This document shows, one piece after another, positions 32,333 through 44,790 of a DNA stretch of 64,000 nucleotides. The stretch spans positions 248,001-312,000 of the forward strand of contig MU119215.1 in NCBI GenBank assembly GCA_014904845.1. Reading direction: 5' to 3'. Below the pieces are notes generated by a model. The model made no database searches. It was given only the letters and a program-made list of their open reading frames with translations, and was not told the DNA's origin. The translations under genes were made by a program, and so were the position numbers. Origin of the DNA: Acephala macrosclerotiorum (taxonomy: Eukaryota > Ascomycota > Leotiomycetes > Helotiales > Mollisiaceae). How positions within the stretch are numbered: the stretch's first letter is position 1; every line of letters begins with the position of its first letter.

Positions 32333-34733
32333 ATCAATTTCTTCTCTTAGACCATCACCTCCAGGACTAAGAACACACGGAATACAATTTGCAGATAGGC
32401 GGCGAAGCTTCCATCGAGACAGCGAAATGAAGGGTGATTGTACTCGAAGATAACTCTAGAATATTGGCAGTGTTGCGTGTACAGATATCAGCTGTCAGGT
32501 TTTCAGGGACAGGGATGGTTGCTTTGATCAGCAAAGCTAGAGACAACGACCTAACGGAGTCGTCGGTAACCTAGTCTACATCTATGAAGACTGGAGTATG
32601 AAGTATAGCGGGCTGTGGTACTCTTGGAAGGTGGTTTGAGAATTCTTCACATCATCATGGCATCCTTGAAGTACTTGAATGTCAATCTCGGTCGGCGCAT
32701 GTTGCATGATATTTAGTCCACTAGTAACAGCTGCACGGGAATTTTGACGTCTAGCGATGCTCTATGTATCGTCGACGTCGCGATCGTGGTCTCTTCGCCT
32801 CCTCCTCCTAGGCCTCTTCCACGTCTCTGGTGCAGCATCTTCGACACTATCGTCATCAACGAAACTTTCAATCTCCCGGCTTTGCCTAGACTTCCTCACT
32901 AATTATTTAGGAGCAAATTGTCCATGAAATATCACTCATTGAAACTCACGACCGCAGCTTATTATCAGATGCTCAGCTCGTGAAAGTCCACACGAAGCTG
33001 GGACATTGAGAACGCTTTCTTGGAAAGCCTGGACAAACGCCACGGACAACTTCTGAAGACGATGTGGAGATTCTAGACATCCCAGACTCCCTGCCCCGCA
33101 TCCGAAGAAGAAATGCCGCGGGTTTTTTTCGTTCCTGCAAGTAAGCACCTGTAGCACTCGGTACGAGCCTCAATAGCTTCATGGCTAGTCGCAGTCACAT
33201 CGTGCGTCGACGTCTTGCGTGTTCATGTTGCGTGGAAGTCAATAGCTTTGGTGTTTGAGATGTACGCTGGGGCAAGTGCGAGCGATGTGATGAGAGCGTT
33301 TGCTGCTCAGATTTGAAAACCCGGAGTTCGTATTTCGGAGTTCGCAGCTAAGAAACATATGCGAAGACTGTGTTGGGGATGCATTGTTGTGGAAGAACGT
33401 TGAGCTGAATCTGAACATCTCAAGTTCTCAACTCGGCCGAAATGCACGAGCAGGGCTAGTGCTCGCAAAACCGGAGGAGGGAGTGATCAATATCAGAAAA
33501 TAGGAAAGAAAGCTTCAGATACTTCAATTGATGATCATTGCCGTCTGGCCCGTCTCCTCAAACATTATGACAGCCACTTGGCTTGACGCTCTGCGTGACT
33601 TCGCTCTCGTTGTTTATGGATGATTTCATGGGAGATTTCAGACGTTACCATAGACTTCGTGCAAGATGCAACTCCAACCACAAACGTTCTAACCTAACGG
33701 GCCGACGCCCTTCAAATAACATGCGCTCGTTACAGACCTAAGTGAAGCTATAAATGCTGACTAACTTTTCTCAAGTGTGTTGAAGTATTGGCTAAGGTGA
33801 GCGGAGAAAGCGATTCACCCCTGTCGGAGTTGAAATGCAAGTCATTCACAGAGTCAATCCTTTGGAGCCAAGATGTGGCGGGAAGGCGTCGGTTGAGCCA
33901 TGGAGAGTCTTGGCACGACGTCTATTCCAACAGCAATCCTTCCTGTGTCCCTATGAGGTTATATAAAACGCAGTCAAGAACACCACGCTTCTGGGCATAA
34001 TGTCCCCACTGTGTATAATCACTCTCCACCTCAAATCAGAAATTTCAGCACATGATTATTATTTCCTCGCTGAAATCCAGTGACCGAGATGAACGCATTA
34101 TGGCAAATTTGGACTCGGAGCGAAATCGGGGCGGGCTTCACGGCGCTCGGATTTAAGATCCTGTCTTTTCTCTGCATTATTACTCAGGCTTGACAATTAC
34201 ACAATCTGCCCCACTATCGAGGGCTCAGCGCAGCCTTTCTATTGCCCGCCGGAGTTCGTCCTTAATATTATGGGTTTATGAATTCTGGGAATAAACTTCT
34301 TTCTTTCTTCTTATTCCCGCTGCCAGTATCCCACCGTGGACGAGAAACTACAGCTTCTTGTATCTATATTACCCAGCTGAGTAATGGCATACTTCTAACT
34401 TTTGATTGATCCACAGGCCTCTTAAAACTCTCTTTTATACTTCCATACGCAGGCTCAAGAGATCCAAGCGTCCGCGTATCGTCTCGAGGAGACGTCACTA
34501 GTCAGAGGGGTCGTAGACTAAACCAATCTCTCTTTTCCACTTAGACTCATCCCCATACGAGCCTTTCTACCACCTGCCCATCACGCCCAGAGACGACTAC
34601 CCCAGAAGTAGGCGCCTGGATCTTGAAATGCGAGAGACCTCGCCCATAAACCATCTTCAACGCCTGTACTCCGGATCTTCCTGGCTGCGCGAGCATTGAA
34701 GTGCAGGGAGCCCCGACTAGCTAGAAACTCACG
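32333..34733. other. Intergenic region, upstream of the Zn2Cys6 gene
   Basis: 2.4 kb. Apart from the possible small spliced remnant at 32762-33182, nothing gene-like is seen. A TATATAAAAC stretch lies near 33960, about 0.77 kb before the regulator start, so a long leader or an unseen upstream exon is possible. Confidence 0.4.
32762..33182 (-). other. Possible small spliced gene or remnant, Arg/Asp-rich
   Basis: On the minus strand a block at 32762-32898 reads RKSRQSREIESFVDDDSVEDAAPE, then TWKRPRRRRRRDHDRDVDDT and a stop. It is preceded by a plausible 51-nt intron (GTGAGT..TTAG, 32899-32949). The upstream part (to about 33182) has protein-like residues in two competing frames, KKPAAFLLRMRGRESGMSR and HFFFGCGAGSLGC, so the reading frame is unclear and may be broken. 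No family recognised. Confidence 0.25.
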
Positions 34734-37700
34734 ATGACAAGCGCCATTCTTGGTCCAAACGCCATGTCCATGGCCATGGGCGCCTCGTCGACAAGTCCCG
34801 GTCAATCGTCACCCGAATCATTCGAGATTGAGGAAGATTCCAATGCAGCGCAGCCAGTGCAATGGCCAGGAACCGAACAGACATCGCCAACCTCAGGTTC
34901 TCAGCCTCCCCGCGTGCCTGCTCCTTTACAAAAGAGAAGGAGGGTTACTCGCGCATGCGACGAATGTCGGCGGAAGAAAATCAAATGCGACGGGAAACAG
35001 CCGTGTACCCATTGTACTGTGTATAGTTATGGTATGAATATATCTACTCTGCGGTTTTTTGCTGCAGTTCGAGCTTGGACGTCGTCAATTAACGTTTGCC
35101 AGACTGCACGTACGACCAACCTTCGAACAGACGTAGGAACCCCGCACCACAATACATCGAAGCTCTCGAAAGCCGATTGCAACGAGCCGAAACCTTACTT
35201 AAGACAGTCTTTCCGAACGTGGACTTGAACGATCCGAACATAGACGCTCTGATCCAACAGGGACGTCAAATAGGCAATAACAAGGATGTTTCACAGAGCA
35301 ATGCTGCCGGCAAATCTGGCGATGGGTCTGACTCGTCAGAACATGACGCACACTTGCGCTCCATGATCGAGTCGACAGGTCAACTGGACCTGGACGAGAC
35401 TGGACATTGGGACTTTCATGGTCGTTCTTCCGGTACTGTTTTCGTAAGGCGAATGCGAGAGCAGTTTGGCGGACTTCTAGGAAATGATTACAGCGCCCCT
35501 CTGTTCCCAAGAATACCACGTCCAAATGTGATGACTCCCAATTTCGAATCTCCCAGGTCTTCCACAGAAAGTCCAATGGATACTGGCCTTCTCAACACTA
35601 CGGACCTTCCGTCGCGGGAAAATGCGAGGGCTCTGTGCGAGGACTCTTTGAATAGTGCAAGCTCTCTTCTCCGTTTCATCCATCAACCAACATTCTACGA
35701 AATGTTCGACAGGATATATGACAATCAGCCAGAAGACTTTGGGGATTACGAGAATCGCTTCCTTCCTCTCTTATATATGACACTTGCCTTAGGATGTATG
35801 TTCCACCTAGAACCAGGTGAGGATCCAAAGAATCCAGTGCAAAATACCTACAAAGCTGGGATCGATCAAGGGTAAGTACTTATTCTATATAACTGCTGCA
35901 ATTACTTTCTTCGGGTCGTTCGGGTATCTATCAGAGTAATCAAAATTGATTGGCCTCACCTACGTTACAATACCGAGATGTACAACAAGCATAACCAGAT
36001 TACCTGTCACGAACTTCAGATGGAAGGGCTGACCACATCATGTAGACTCAAATACTTTCGAGCTGCTCGAAACATGATGGACATAACGGACTGTCGTGAT
36101 ATTACATCACTTCAGGCCATCTTATTTATGATCCTATTTTTGCAGTCATCAGCCAACCTGAGCACCTGCTACTCCTACATCGGCATTGCTCTAAGATCTG
36201 CCTTGCGTATGGGTCTTCATCGGAGTCTCCTCAATAACTTTAACCCTGTTGAACGTGAGACGAGGAGGAGAGTCTTCTGGGTGATCCGGAAAATGGATAC
36301 ATACGTTTCGGCCCTACTTGGGTTTCCACAAATGCTCAGCAATGATGACATCGACCAAGAACTTCCCATCGAGGTTGACGACGAGTATATCACCAAAGAT
36401 GGTATACGCGAGAATCCACCACCCTCACTACTCTTTCAAGCCTCGAATGCGCATACTCGATTAATGTCCACGTTAGCCAAAGTCATCAAGTATATCTATC
36501 CTACGAAGGGTTTAGAGCAGTCCTTGCAAGGAAACGTAAAGGCTTCATATGGCATCAGTCATGCTAAGATTCGAGAAATTGAACGTGATCTCGCAGCATG
36601 GCTTGATAAACTTCCCATGGCTCTTCGTCCAGGTGGAGAAGGCCCTCCAGAAATACTTCGGTAAGTCATCAGCACTATGATAATTCTCCCAACAGCATAC
36701 GCTTACATTTCGTTATAGGGTCCAGCAGCTTCTCAGATTATCTTACGCCCATGTCCAAATGATGTTGTATCGCCCGTTCCTGCATTACGTGTCAGAGAAG
36801 GCGTATGTTAGCAAACAAATTGACGAGAGAGCCTATGCTTGTGCTGCGGCTTCTGTAAGCGTTTCGCGTAACATCGTCCATATCACCACCGAGATGAAGA
36901 AACGAGGCTTGCTCGTTGGAGCCTATTGGTTCACGGTTCGTATTTCTCACGCCTTTCGATTTATGATGTCTAGTCATTCGCTTGAAATTATCACCTTCCC
37001 TCCCAATTTCTATATTCCCAATACTGATTCTTTCTAGATGTACACTACGTTTTTCGCAATCCTGTCATTGGTCTACTTCGTGCTCGAAAATCCAGATAAG
37101 CCTGGGTCCCAGGAGATCCTCTCTGACGCGAATGATGGGAAAGACGCCCTTAATGGCCTTGCTAGGAGGAGCCAGGCTGCAGACAGATGCTCAGCTGCTC
37201 TGAAAGTTAGTCTTCTATGTATAGTCTTGCTTTCGATTGCTTACTTCGATTACAGGGACTTTTCGAGCGATTGCCTGAGAGATTGAAGGATAGCCGTCCT
37301 GGCTCTGCAATTCCTAAAAAGAAGCGTTCGGCTCCATCGCCAGCCGGACCACGAGCTGTCAGCTCTCCAGATCCATCTCAAATCAGAGCAGGGCTATCAA
37401 GAGCGACAACATTTCCAGCTCCCTCACCTCTGCAAACAAGTAATCTTCAAAGATCATCACTTGATGGCAATCGATTCCCAAACACGCTATCAATTCCCAA
37501 TTTTCGACAAAGCGTAATGTCGCCAACTGTTGGAACTCCTGATTCCGGTAGCACTAACAATAGCATACAACAGCCGCATTTCCCTATGCAACAGTCACAA
37601 TTTGGGATCAACACAGCCGTTCCAGATCTCAGTGCGATGATGTTTCCATCTGCCGACCCCTTCGCGTATCCGAATCAGCCGATGGCAGCATTCGACAACA

Positions 37701-38032
37701 TCAAGCAAGACAACATTAGCATAATGAGCAATTCGCAAATACCTCCATTGTTTCTGTCCAACAGTACTCCTACACCATCTAGTGGACGATACGATGACTT
37801 AGAAGGCCAGCTCTTTGGCCCTCTCCCACCATATTTAACTCAAGGACAACCAAACTACGATCTCAATCCACACATTGGCACAGTACCAGGAATAATTGGT
37901 GGTCTAGGTCAAGATATGAACTATCATACAGGGGTGACTCCTAGCAATGAAATGGCTGGAAATTTCGATGGATTTTTCTCTGGGGATGGAGACGAATGGA
38001 GTAACAACATCACAGATCAAAGGTTCGGGTAA
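34734..38032 (+). CDS. Zn2Cys6 fungal-specific transcription factor
   Basis: Six exons, 34734-35031, 35103-35871, 36046-36660, 36719-36935, 37038-37205 and 37256-38032, give 947 residues. The zinc cluster is C-x2-C-x6-C-x5-C-x2-C-x6-C at Cys75-Cys101, with the first intron between the fifth and sixth Cys. A linker ([21 protein letters not shown]) that can form the dimerising coiled coil follows. The fungal_trans domain lies at about 300-600, with the motif [19 protein letters not shown]. The C-terminal 250 residues are Ser/Pro/Gln/Asn-rich, likely the activation region. Introns are 71, 174, 58, 102 and 50 nt. Nuclear DNA-binding regulator; target pathway not deducible, and no metabolic cluster adjoins. 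Confidence 0.92.
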
Positions 38033-38400
38033 TGGAAAGGCCCTAGAAAGGTGCATATAATGGAAGGAATGGCAAAAAAGGCGTTTTATGAACATAGCTT
38101 ATTCAGTATATTGTTGGTTGGGAAAGGGGATGGATATACCTTCTGTGCTTGGCGTTCCCGCAGCGAAAGTTTATAGACGAAACGTTTAACATTAATGAAT
38201 GATCATGACGATGAAAGGTCTTACATCCTTTCGTCTAATATGGTAGGAGAAGAGCTTGGACTCGCTGAGCGTCTAGAGAAGGCTGTATCACGTGCTGATA
38301 CTGGAGATAATCTTTTGGCAGGCGCACCAGGCTGCGACCTCAAAAGTCCCCTCATCGTAGCGTCCGACTCGTAGCATCGACCACGAAGCTCTAGGACAAC
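38033..38400. other. Intergenic region between two tandem genes
   Basis: 368 bp holding the regulator 3' end and the promoter of the CSN1 gene. Nothing else seen. Confidence 0.5.
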
Positions 38401-40004
38401 ATGGCTTCCTCACAAGGAGCTCCGCTATCGCCCACGGCAACCCGTAGTAAGAAGCCTTTGGTTGTTACTGGTAAGCAAGAAAGTGTAGAAGCTTGTTTGC
38501 GCTCTGCTAACAACACAAAGAGCAACCAAAGTTCGATCTTGAATCGTACATCGCAAACTATACAGGTAATAATGGCAGATCTACATACGCTGCTGCCTTT
38601 ATACAGACATATTCTGACGGGTCTTTAAGGTCGAACGAAGCTCGAGCGCCTCCTACTTATTGGACACTGCTCGTCTATTATCGGTGTTGACGCCCTTAAG
38701 CTCGCCGTCAAAGAAGCCAAACTTGGCAAAGACATTGCACGATATCTCGATGCTCAGACACCTCTAGAGACTTCCGCCCCCGGAGAACGAGAAGCTACGA
38801 GAGACTTGGCTTGGATGGACAAGACCAAAGCCTTGAACATAGCCGAAATCTCGCGATTGGAATCGGAGGTGAAAGGATACAAGAACAACTTGATCAAGGA
38901 AAGCACTCGGGTATGAAAGCCCGACTTATTTTGTATATTCACTGGCGCTGATGAAAACACAGATAGGCAACGAAGATCTAGGGAAATACTTCCAAGCTAT
39001 CGGTGATCTACCCCGTGCTTTCGAAGCATACAGCAGAATGCGAGCAGACGCCCAAACCGGCAAGCACATTATAGAGATCAGCCGACATCTCATCGAAGTC
39101 TCAGTCGAGCAACGAAACTGGATCGCCGTCACCTCCAACGTACAAAAGATCAAGGGAGTCATGGATAGCAAGGACGCGGACAAGTCACTTCAGCCTTTCC
39201 TCTGCGCTACTGAAGGTCTGGCTAGTTTAGATAGCGGCGAATACTACAATGCTGCTCTTCAGTTCTTGCAGACTGATGCTGGCATGGGCACCAGCTGCAA
39301 CACGATCATCAGTCCCAATGACATCGCGGTTTACGGTGGTCTCTGTGCTTTGGCGACTATGGAACGCAATGATCTGAACAAGCGGGTCCTTGAGAACTCC
39401 AACTTTAGAACATATCTTGAGCTAGAGCCTCACATTCGACGCGCCATTGGCTTTTTCGTCAACAGCAGATACTCGCAATGTCTTACTGTCCTGGAATCGT
39501 ATCGCGCGGATTATCTTCTCGATATTCACCTCTCGAAGCATGTCGATGATCTTTACTACATGGTTCGAAGCAAGAGCATTGTTCAATACTTTATTCCATT
39601 CTCCTGTGTCACGCTCGATAGCCTCAATGAAGCTTTCGCGGCACCAGGAAAGACTATCGACAAGGAGCTTGCCATGATGATCAAGAACCAGGAACTTGAG
39701 GCTCGGATCGATACTCAGAACAGAGTACGTTTCTACCATTCCTACACAAGAACCTCGCTAACAATTATAGCTCCTCACTTCCGTCCCTTCTGCACCACGT
39801 GCCACCCTCCAAGCCTCCACTCTCCAAACAGCGAAGGAATACGAGCGCGAAGCCTGTCGACGAATCCAACACATGAACATCCACGGTGCAGACCTCGAGA
39901 TCAAGGGCAAGAAGAACGCTAATCAACTGCCTGGCGTTGATGAGTTCTACGATGCTGGTATTGGTGGTCGGGAACTGCGGTCTGGAAGGAACGTCGCTTT
40001 CTAA
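38401..40004 (+). CDS. CSN1: COP9 signalosome subunit 1 (PCI domain)
   Basis: Five exons, 38401-38470, 38521-38565, 38630-38910, 38963-39724 and 39771-40004, give 463 residues. CSN1 is the scaffold subunit of the COP9 signalosome, which removes Nedd8 from cullins and so controls SCF ligases. Family features: QPKFDLESYIANYTGRTKLERLLLIG across two splices, helical TPR-like repeats (GNEDLGKYFQAIGDLPRAFEAYSRMR), then the PCI domain with SKSIVQYFIPFSCVTLDSLNEAF and the helix MMIKNQELEARIDTQNR. Exon 2 is a 45-nt micro-exon. Introns are 50, 64, 52 and 46 nt. RPN7 of the proteasome lid is the related alternative, but the N-terminal block favours CSN1. Confidence 0.9.
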
Positions 40005-41124
40005 AATACCTTTGACAAAAGCAGAGAGTATTTGATGGAGAGCTGGGGATCAATGGCGTATGATTGACACGAAACAACTTGATGCATATATGGCGTTGCA
40101 GACACAGGGATGGGATTTTGGAGCATAGGGTGGCCTATTTTATGGTTGCTTATGGCGTTTAGAGCAGTGAAACGATTACGCAGAGAAATTGCAATGACTT
40201 TAACTTTATAAAGCCACTCGAGCACATTCGCTTGGTTTCATGACACCTGGAGAAGTTTAACCTTCTGTGTGTGAGATAGTATTGTTGGAAGGAGGTGACT
40301 TCGGGTGTGGACCAAATTGGGTTGGGAAACGCCACAATCGCCGCTAAGACCGGAAGCTTCAACATCAACTCTTTCTTACGACGACATATCTTTGCTCTAC
40401 CTCATTAGAGCTATAGCTACGGTGTGGCCTGCTGCTTCACATACCGGACGCTCGAGATCTCAATAACTACAACTGGTTTCGAACAACAAGCTCAGGAGTA
40501 TCTGGTTATTTGCATTGCCGTCGTTTCTTGACCTCAAGGAAGTGATTCATCTCGGTCCAGTGACTTATGACTAACTCCCTAGTCATTGTGTTTAGCAATT
40601 GCAGTCCTCTATTTTTGAAGTGCCTTGATCGCTGGTCCGTATCTATCACCTTCGTACGCTTGAAAGTTCCTGGGTATAGATTTCTGTCTTTTGAGGCTGC
40701 GCTATTCTCGAGACAAAGCAACTTGATCCTTCTTGCCTTACTTTGAAGTGCCGAGTCTCGCTCCAAGACATAGACGCTGAGGCAGCAAGATTTAGCGTGT
40801 CGACCTTCGGCAACAATGTAAAATGTCACTTTGGGATCTGGCAGAGCTCCCAAGTTGGACAGCTTCTCGTAGCAATGCAATACTCGCGGCCTGTAATTAT
40901 TGTGACGCATTGAGCAAATCAGTTTCTAGTGACTCTTCCTTAATTAGTCATTACAAATGCTCAAGCTTCTGATGCAATTTAGTAATGCCGTAGGTTGTTT
41001 CTTAGCGTAGTGGATATTATCCAGGCCTCCGAGTATCGGGATCTCGGTCTCTATGTGTTTTGAGCACCTTGATTCAGCACCATAGAAAACACACAACTCA
41101 GGACAGAAAATTCCAGATCTTGTC
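40005..41124. other. Intergenic region, start of the accessory island
   Basis: 1.1 kb containing one candidate ORF (40506-40910). Outside it nothing is recognised. Confidence 0.45.
40506..40910 (-). CDS. Hypothetical protein
   Basis: 134 codons from a true ATG. Composition is protein-like and basic (VTFYIVAEGRHAKSCCLSVYVLERD, RRIKLLCLENS, ELVISHWTEMNHFLEVKK). No family, signal or membrane segment recognised. It may be an orphan gene or an exon of a larger one; no neighbouring exon was found. Confidence 0.35.
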   Translation of the reverse strand: MRHNNYRPRVLHCYEKLSNLGALPDPKVTFYIVAEGRHAKSCCLSVYVLERDSALQSKARRIKLLCLENSAASKDRNLYPGTFKRTKVIDTDQRSRHFKNRGLQLLNTMTRELVISHWTEMNHFLEVKKRRQCK

Positions 41125-43152
41125 ATGAAGATCCCCAGTGCCGTCTTCGGCGCCTTTCTCGTTCTCGGTTTCTTCATCCTACAACCACTCGCATACAACG
41201 TAAATACCTGCTGCAATCTCGCCCTCAACGAGTCACAATTCCTCGGTCTCGTCCCTAAAGAACAAGATCTGCGGCCAATCCTACAGCGAATCCCTTCTAT
41301 CAGCAGAACCTCTTTACGTCAGCTACGACTTCTGCATCTCAAGATGCAGTGGCATCAAACTATCAGAAACAGGTGGCCCCAGTCAATGGGCCAATTCTAT
41401 CGTCCAATTCATTCTCCCATCTATCATCTTCAGTATGGTGATTCCAAGAAGGGTGAAAATGGAGTTCGATTACATGTTCGACTTCCAGTGGCAGAGAAGA
41501 TTGACGGGATGGGACTCGGTCAACGACGGGGTACAGTTAGTTGTTTCTCCGTTGTGTTTCATGATTATCATGATTCCTATTACAATCGATGCTATCATAT
41601 GGATCATCATCATCATCATTGTTGGGGCAGGGAATATGATTGCGGGTGGGATATATGAGGCGCATCCGGATTACAGGGTTGTGAAGTATGTCACGGACAT
41701 GGAAGAGACCATGGATGAGGACGAGTTGAGTTTGAAGAGAGAGTTATTGGTTACGGTTGCCTGTGGGGATTTGACGTTGGATAAAGGTGCCCCGTTACAG
41801 GCCACCCCAAGGAATATTGTGAGCCCCCGTTCTCTCTTCTTGCCGCCTCCGGTATTTGCCCCGGGACTTGTTCCTAGACGCACCCAATGTCTCATCATTT
41901 CTAGTGCGTTCAACCTTTATTCCTGAGGTTCATAAAGAAGATACTGACTCCGAGTGCGTTTGCTTCAGGTCATCTCTGGTCCAGATTCCCCAACGAACAG
42001 AAACGAGAAAGCCAGGTCGAGATTGTTAAATCTGCTAGGTGCTCAAATGAGTTTTGGAGAGACAGTGGGAAATCCAGTGTTATTCTATATCGGGGCCTTC
42101 TGCTACAAAATCATGGACTTGAGACATGATTCAAGCAGTGGAGACTCAGCCATTTCGTTAGCCTTCGGCATCAAACGGATGGTTGTCGTCCACGGTGCCA
42201 TTGTCAGCGGCTGCCTCCTAGCAAGCAACAACCCCAGCACAGCAGCAGGCATCGTCGGCCCATGTCACGAAGCACTTTCATATCGACCTTTTATTTTCCG
42301 AAGAGTACGAGCTTTGGAGAGACAACAAGATCCAAAAGGCACCTCTCGCTGCGAACGAAAACACTTCTATCACCTATACCTCAGCTAGAGCAATGTCTAT
42401 GGGACAGAATTCCAACCAGTCTCCCTCCAGGACCGTAATAGTAACAAGATGAAATGGATCGAGAACACCTAAGCCTATAACTCTCCAGACGGCAAGTTCA
42501 GAGCGTTGATACAGATCACTCCTCTCGGATTGATATTGAAGATCTTCCTACCGGCTTTGGTTCTTATTATACTTCCTGCTGCTTCTGGAGGTGTTGTGGC
42601 ATAATTCACACCACCTCGAGGAATAGGTTGTCGATCTCTGAGCTGTGCTATCTACGGCGGCTGCCAGCTCGTTTCCACAATTCTCTCTACCATCAAAATC
42701 GCTGTCGATGATGACTCATACGGCCGTCCCCTTCAACACCTCTTCACCGGCTAGCGTTTCACCGCTCTGAACGCCATCTTCTGGTTCGGATCTTTCATGG
42801 GCAGCGTCGCTGGCTATGTCCTCCAACGCTGGCGTATATCGAAACTGTGTTTGCTCTGCTGACGCGGGATTTGGTGGGACCTCAAGCGCATCGATTCGAT
42901 GATTAACCTGGGGACTGATACAAAGGATTTGAGAAATATTTCTATTTATTGGGTTCGGATGAGGAGTGTGGCGACGTTTTTATGGTGGTTACTACGTATG
43001 TGGCTTGGTGGTATCAAAAGATGATTAGGAAGAGGTTTACGGATGCTGTGAAGAGGATGGTTGAGTTGGATATAGTTGAAGGGGTGGAGTTGGAGAAGGG
43101 AAACGGGGTTGGGACTGGGGTCGTAACTGAAAAGGAGGACTTGATGGTGTGA
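41125..43152 (+). pseudogene. Decayed multi-span membrane protein
   Basis: Relic of a fungal polytopic membrane protein of unknown function. Readable pieces in order: hydrophobic start FGAFLVLGFFILQPLAYN; frameshift near 41258; KICGQSYSESLLSAEPLYVSYDF, SIVQFILPSIIFSMVIPRR, MKMEFDYMFDF-like, membrane span IDAIIWIIIIIIVGAGNMI; an intron at about 41820-41969; LLNLLGAQMSFGETVGNPVLFY, ISLAFGIKRMVVVHGAIVSG; frame change near 42270-42380; FQPVSLQ, LGLILKIFLPALVLIILPAA, IFWFGSFMGSVAGYV; second change near 42975 leading to VTTYVAWWYQKMIRKRFTDAVKR. In-frame stops interrupt it near 42387, 42470, 42602, 42752 and 42860; the one in FTG*RF looks like Trp to stop. Clearly non-functional. Confidence 0.85.
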
Positions 43153-44134
43153 GTAATAGCTAAGTGCTGGATTCCTGTGGTCTGTATTGCTAAGGAGGGA
43201 AGGTTTCTATAAGGTTTTTAGCTAGGCACTTATGAGGAGATTTCAACTGACCAATCATATCAACGCGACATTCTTACAACACATATTTATAGATCAACTG
43301 GAGAAGAGAAGTGAGTCTTGGGATAGCGCGAAGAGCTGAGCGATAGATACCGTCGAGGTTATTCATCCCAAGACTTGAATTCTTATGTCTGATCTTGAGG
43401 TTTATAAAGGTCAATGCTTTAAAGGGACGAGAACGCATGGATCCCGGCTGCGCATTATGGGAGGGTCACAAAGATCACGATTGCTTGGGACAGCATGATT
43501 TCAGGTGTTTCCATCTGTTTATCTTCCCGTCGAGACGTAGTCCATATGAGGACCACGAGTGAGTGAGCAAATTTTGAAATTTGGTTTAAACATAGTCCTC
43601 TGCACTTGAGAGCAGAGAAATGACTTTTGCAATGAATCTGTATTAAACATTACGGCACACTTGGAGTATTGCTTCTCTCGAAGTCAAAAATCCTATCCGA
43701 ATTTTCGAGGGGGAGGAGAGGCACTGTTAGAGATGTGAGCATAGTTGAGGCATGTCACCGTTAAGATGCTGATTCTAGATTGATAACTATTGCAAGCTCG
43801 TCAGACTGACTCGCTGGTTAATCAGAACGCTGTCGACATGCTGGGCTACTGTGTATTTGAAGACCAATTTTTCAGTCTCCCTATCCTGTGCTGAAAGTGC
43901 AAAATTACCGCGGGCATCAATATGGTAGAAGCCTCAACAGTTATTTGTGAGTGTTGGTATGAATTGAGATTCTCCCTTCTTGCAACTCTGATGTAAATAG
44001 GTTAGCTACCATGGCGCTACTAGCAGCTTACCAGAAAGAGCGAACTGGATCTCCTGAGACTACCACCGTCCACTAAAGCAAATGCCTAAACTTACAAGTA
44101 CATGTGGTCCAGAAGCTTGCTTTCAATCAGGGTT
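43153..44134. other. Intergenic region within the accessory island
   Basis: About 1 kb with no open frame of note. No transposon ends, tRNA or simple repeats recognised. Confidence 0.5.
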
Positions 44135-44790
44135 TCAGATAGAGACCTTGATTTCGACTTGGGGCATCTTCCAGTTCTGGTCCAGATCTACCTTGGCCGA
44201 AAATGTCTGCATAAAATTTCTGCAATTTTCTCGATAGCATTCCATATAGTCAGGGTCTCCCAGAAACCTTGGTGTTGCTAATTCTTGGAAGTCATCAACG
44301 GTCAGAGGCTGCGGCCATTCAGAGCATGGTTTCGTGAAAATTGGAAGGAAAGTGAGATTTGGAGACAGCCACACCGTAGTGGGAACTATGATCAATGCCT
44401 CAAGTTTTTTGAGGTCTAGTAGATTTTCGGCGTGGTCCTCTAGATCCCGCAAGACGAACGATAACGGAAAAGCTATATGGTGAAGATTGTCGAGCGTGGA
44501 TGGATCCACGTATTCTAAAATCGTATCATCCCAGCTATCCACGTTATAAATGAACAGAGTATCTATCTCGGTATTGATGTAGAACACCCGACTATAGGCA
44601 CCATACTCGGTTTTCAATGGTCGATAGTATCTCAAAGCCTCTTCTCAGGACTCGTGGCACACATGCAATATTGGCGTCGCCAATTGCTGTTATTAAGGAA
44701 GAATAACTCTCGGATCAGGAAGTGCAGCCTTCCAAATCTTCACTCGTAGCTCGAAAGGTAGGTCAGAGAAGAGCGTGAACTCCGTAGTCG
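44135..44790 (-). pseudogene. 2EXR-domain protein pseudogene
   Basis: Relic of a fungal 2EXR protein (function unknown; very expanded in Leotiomycetes and relatives). The N-terminal block reads FTLFSDLPFELRVKIWKAALPDPRVI (44707-44785). It is followed by in-frame stops and an apparent deletion, then TPILHVCHES*EEALRYYRPL with TGA where the conserved Arg of HESREEAL should be, then a normal-looking C-terminal half (INTEIDTLFIYN, LHHIAFPLSFVLRDLED, FTKPCSEWPQPL, WKMPQVEIKV). The only start available for the long downstream frame is TTG. Homologous along its length to the neighbour at 45991-47334. Confidence 0.75.

Noticed and set aside
35978..36045. Upstream extension of exon 3 of the Zn2Cys6 gene
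   Set aside because: The frame is open, but using the acceptor at 36045 gives the family-like junction [14 protein letters not shown]; the extension has no family residues.
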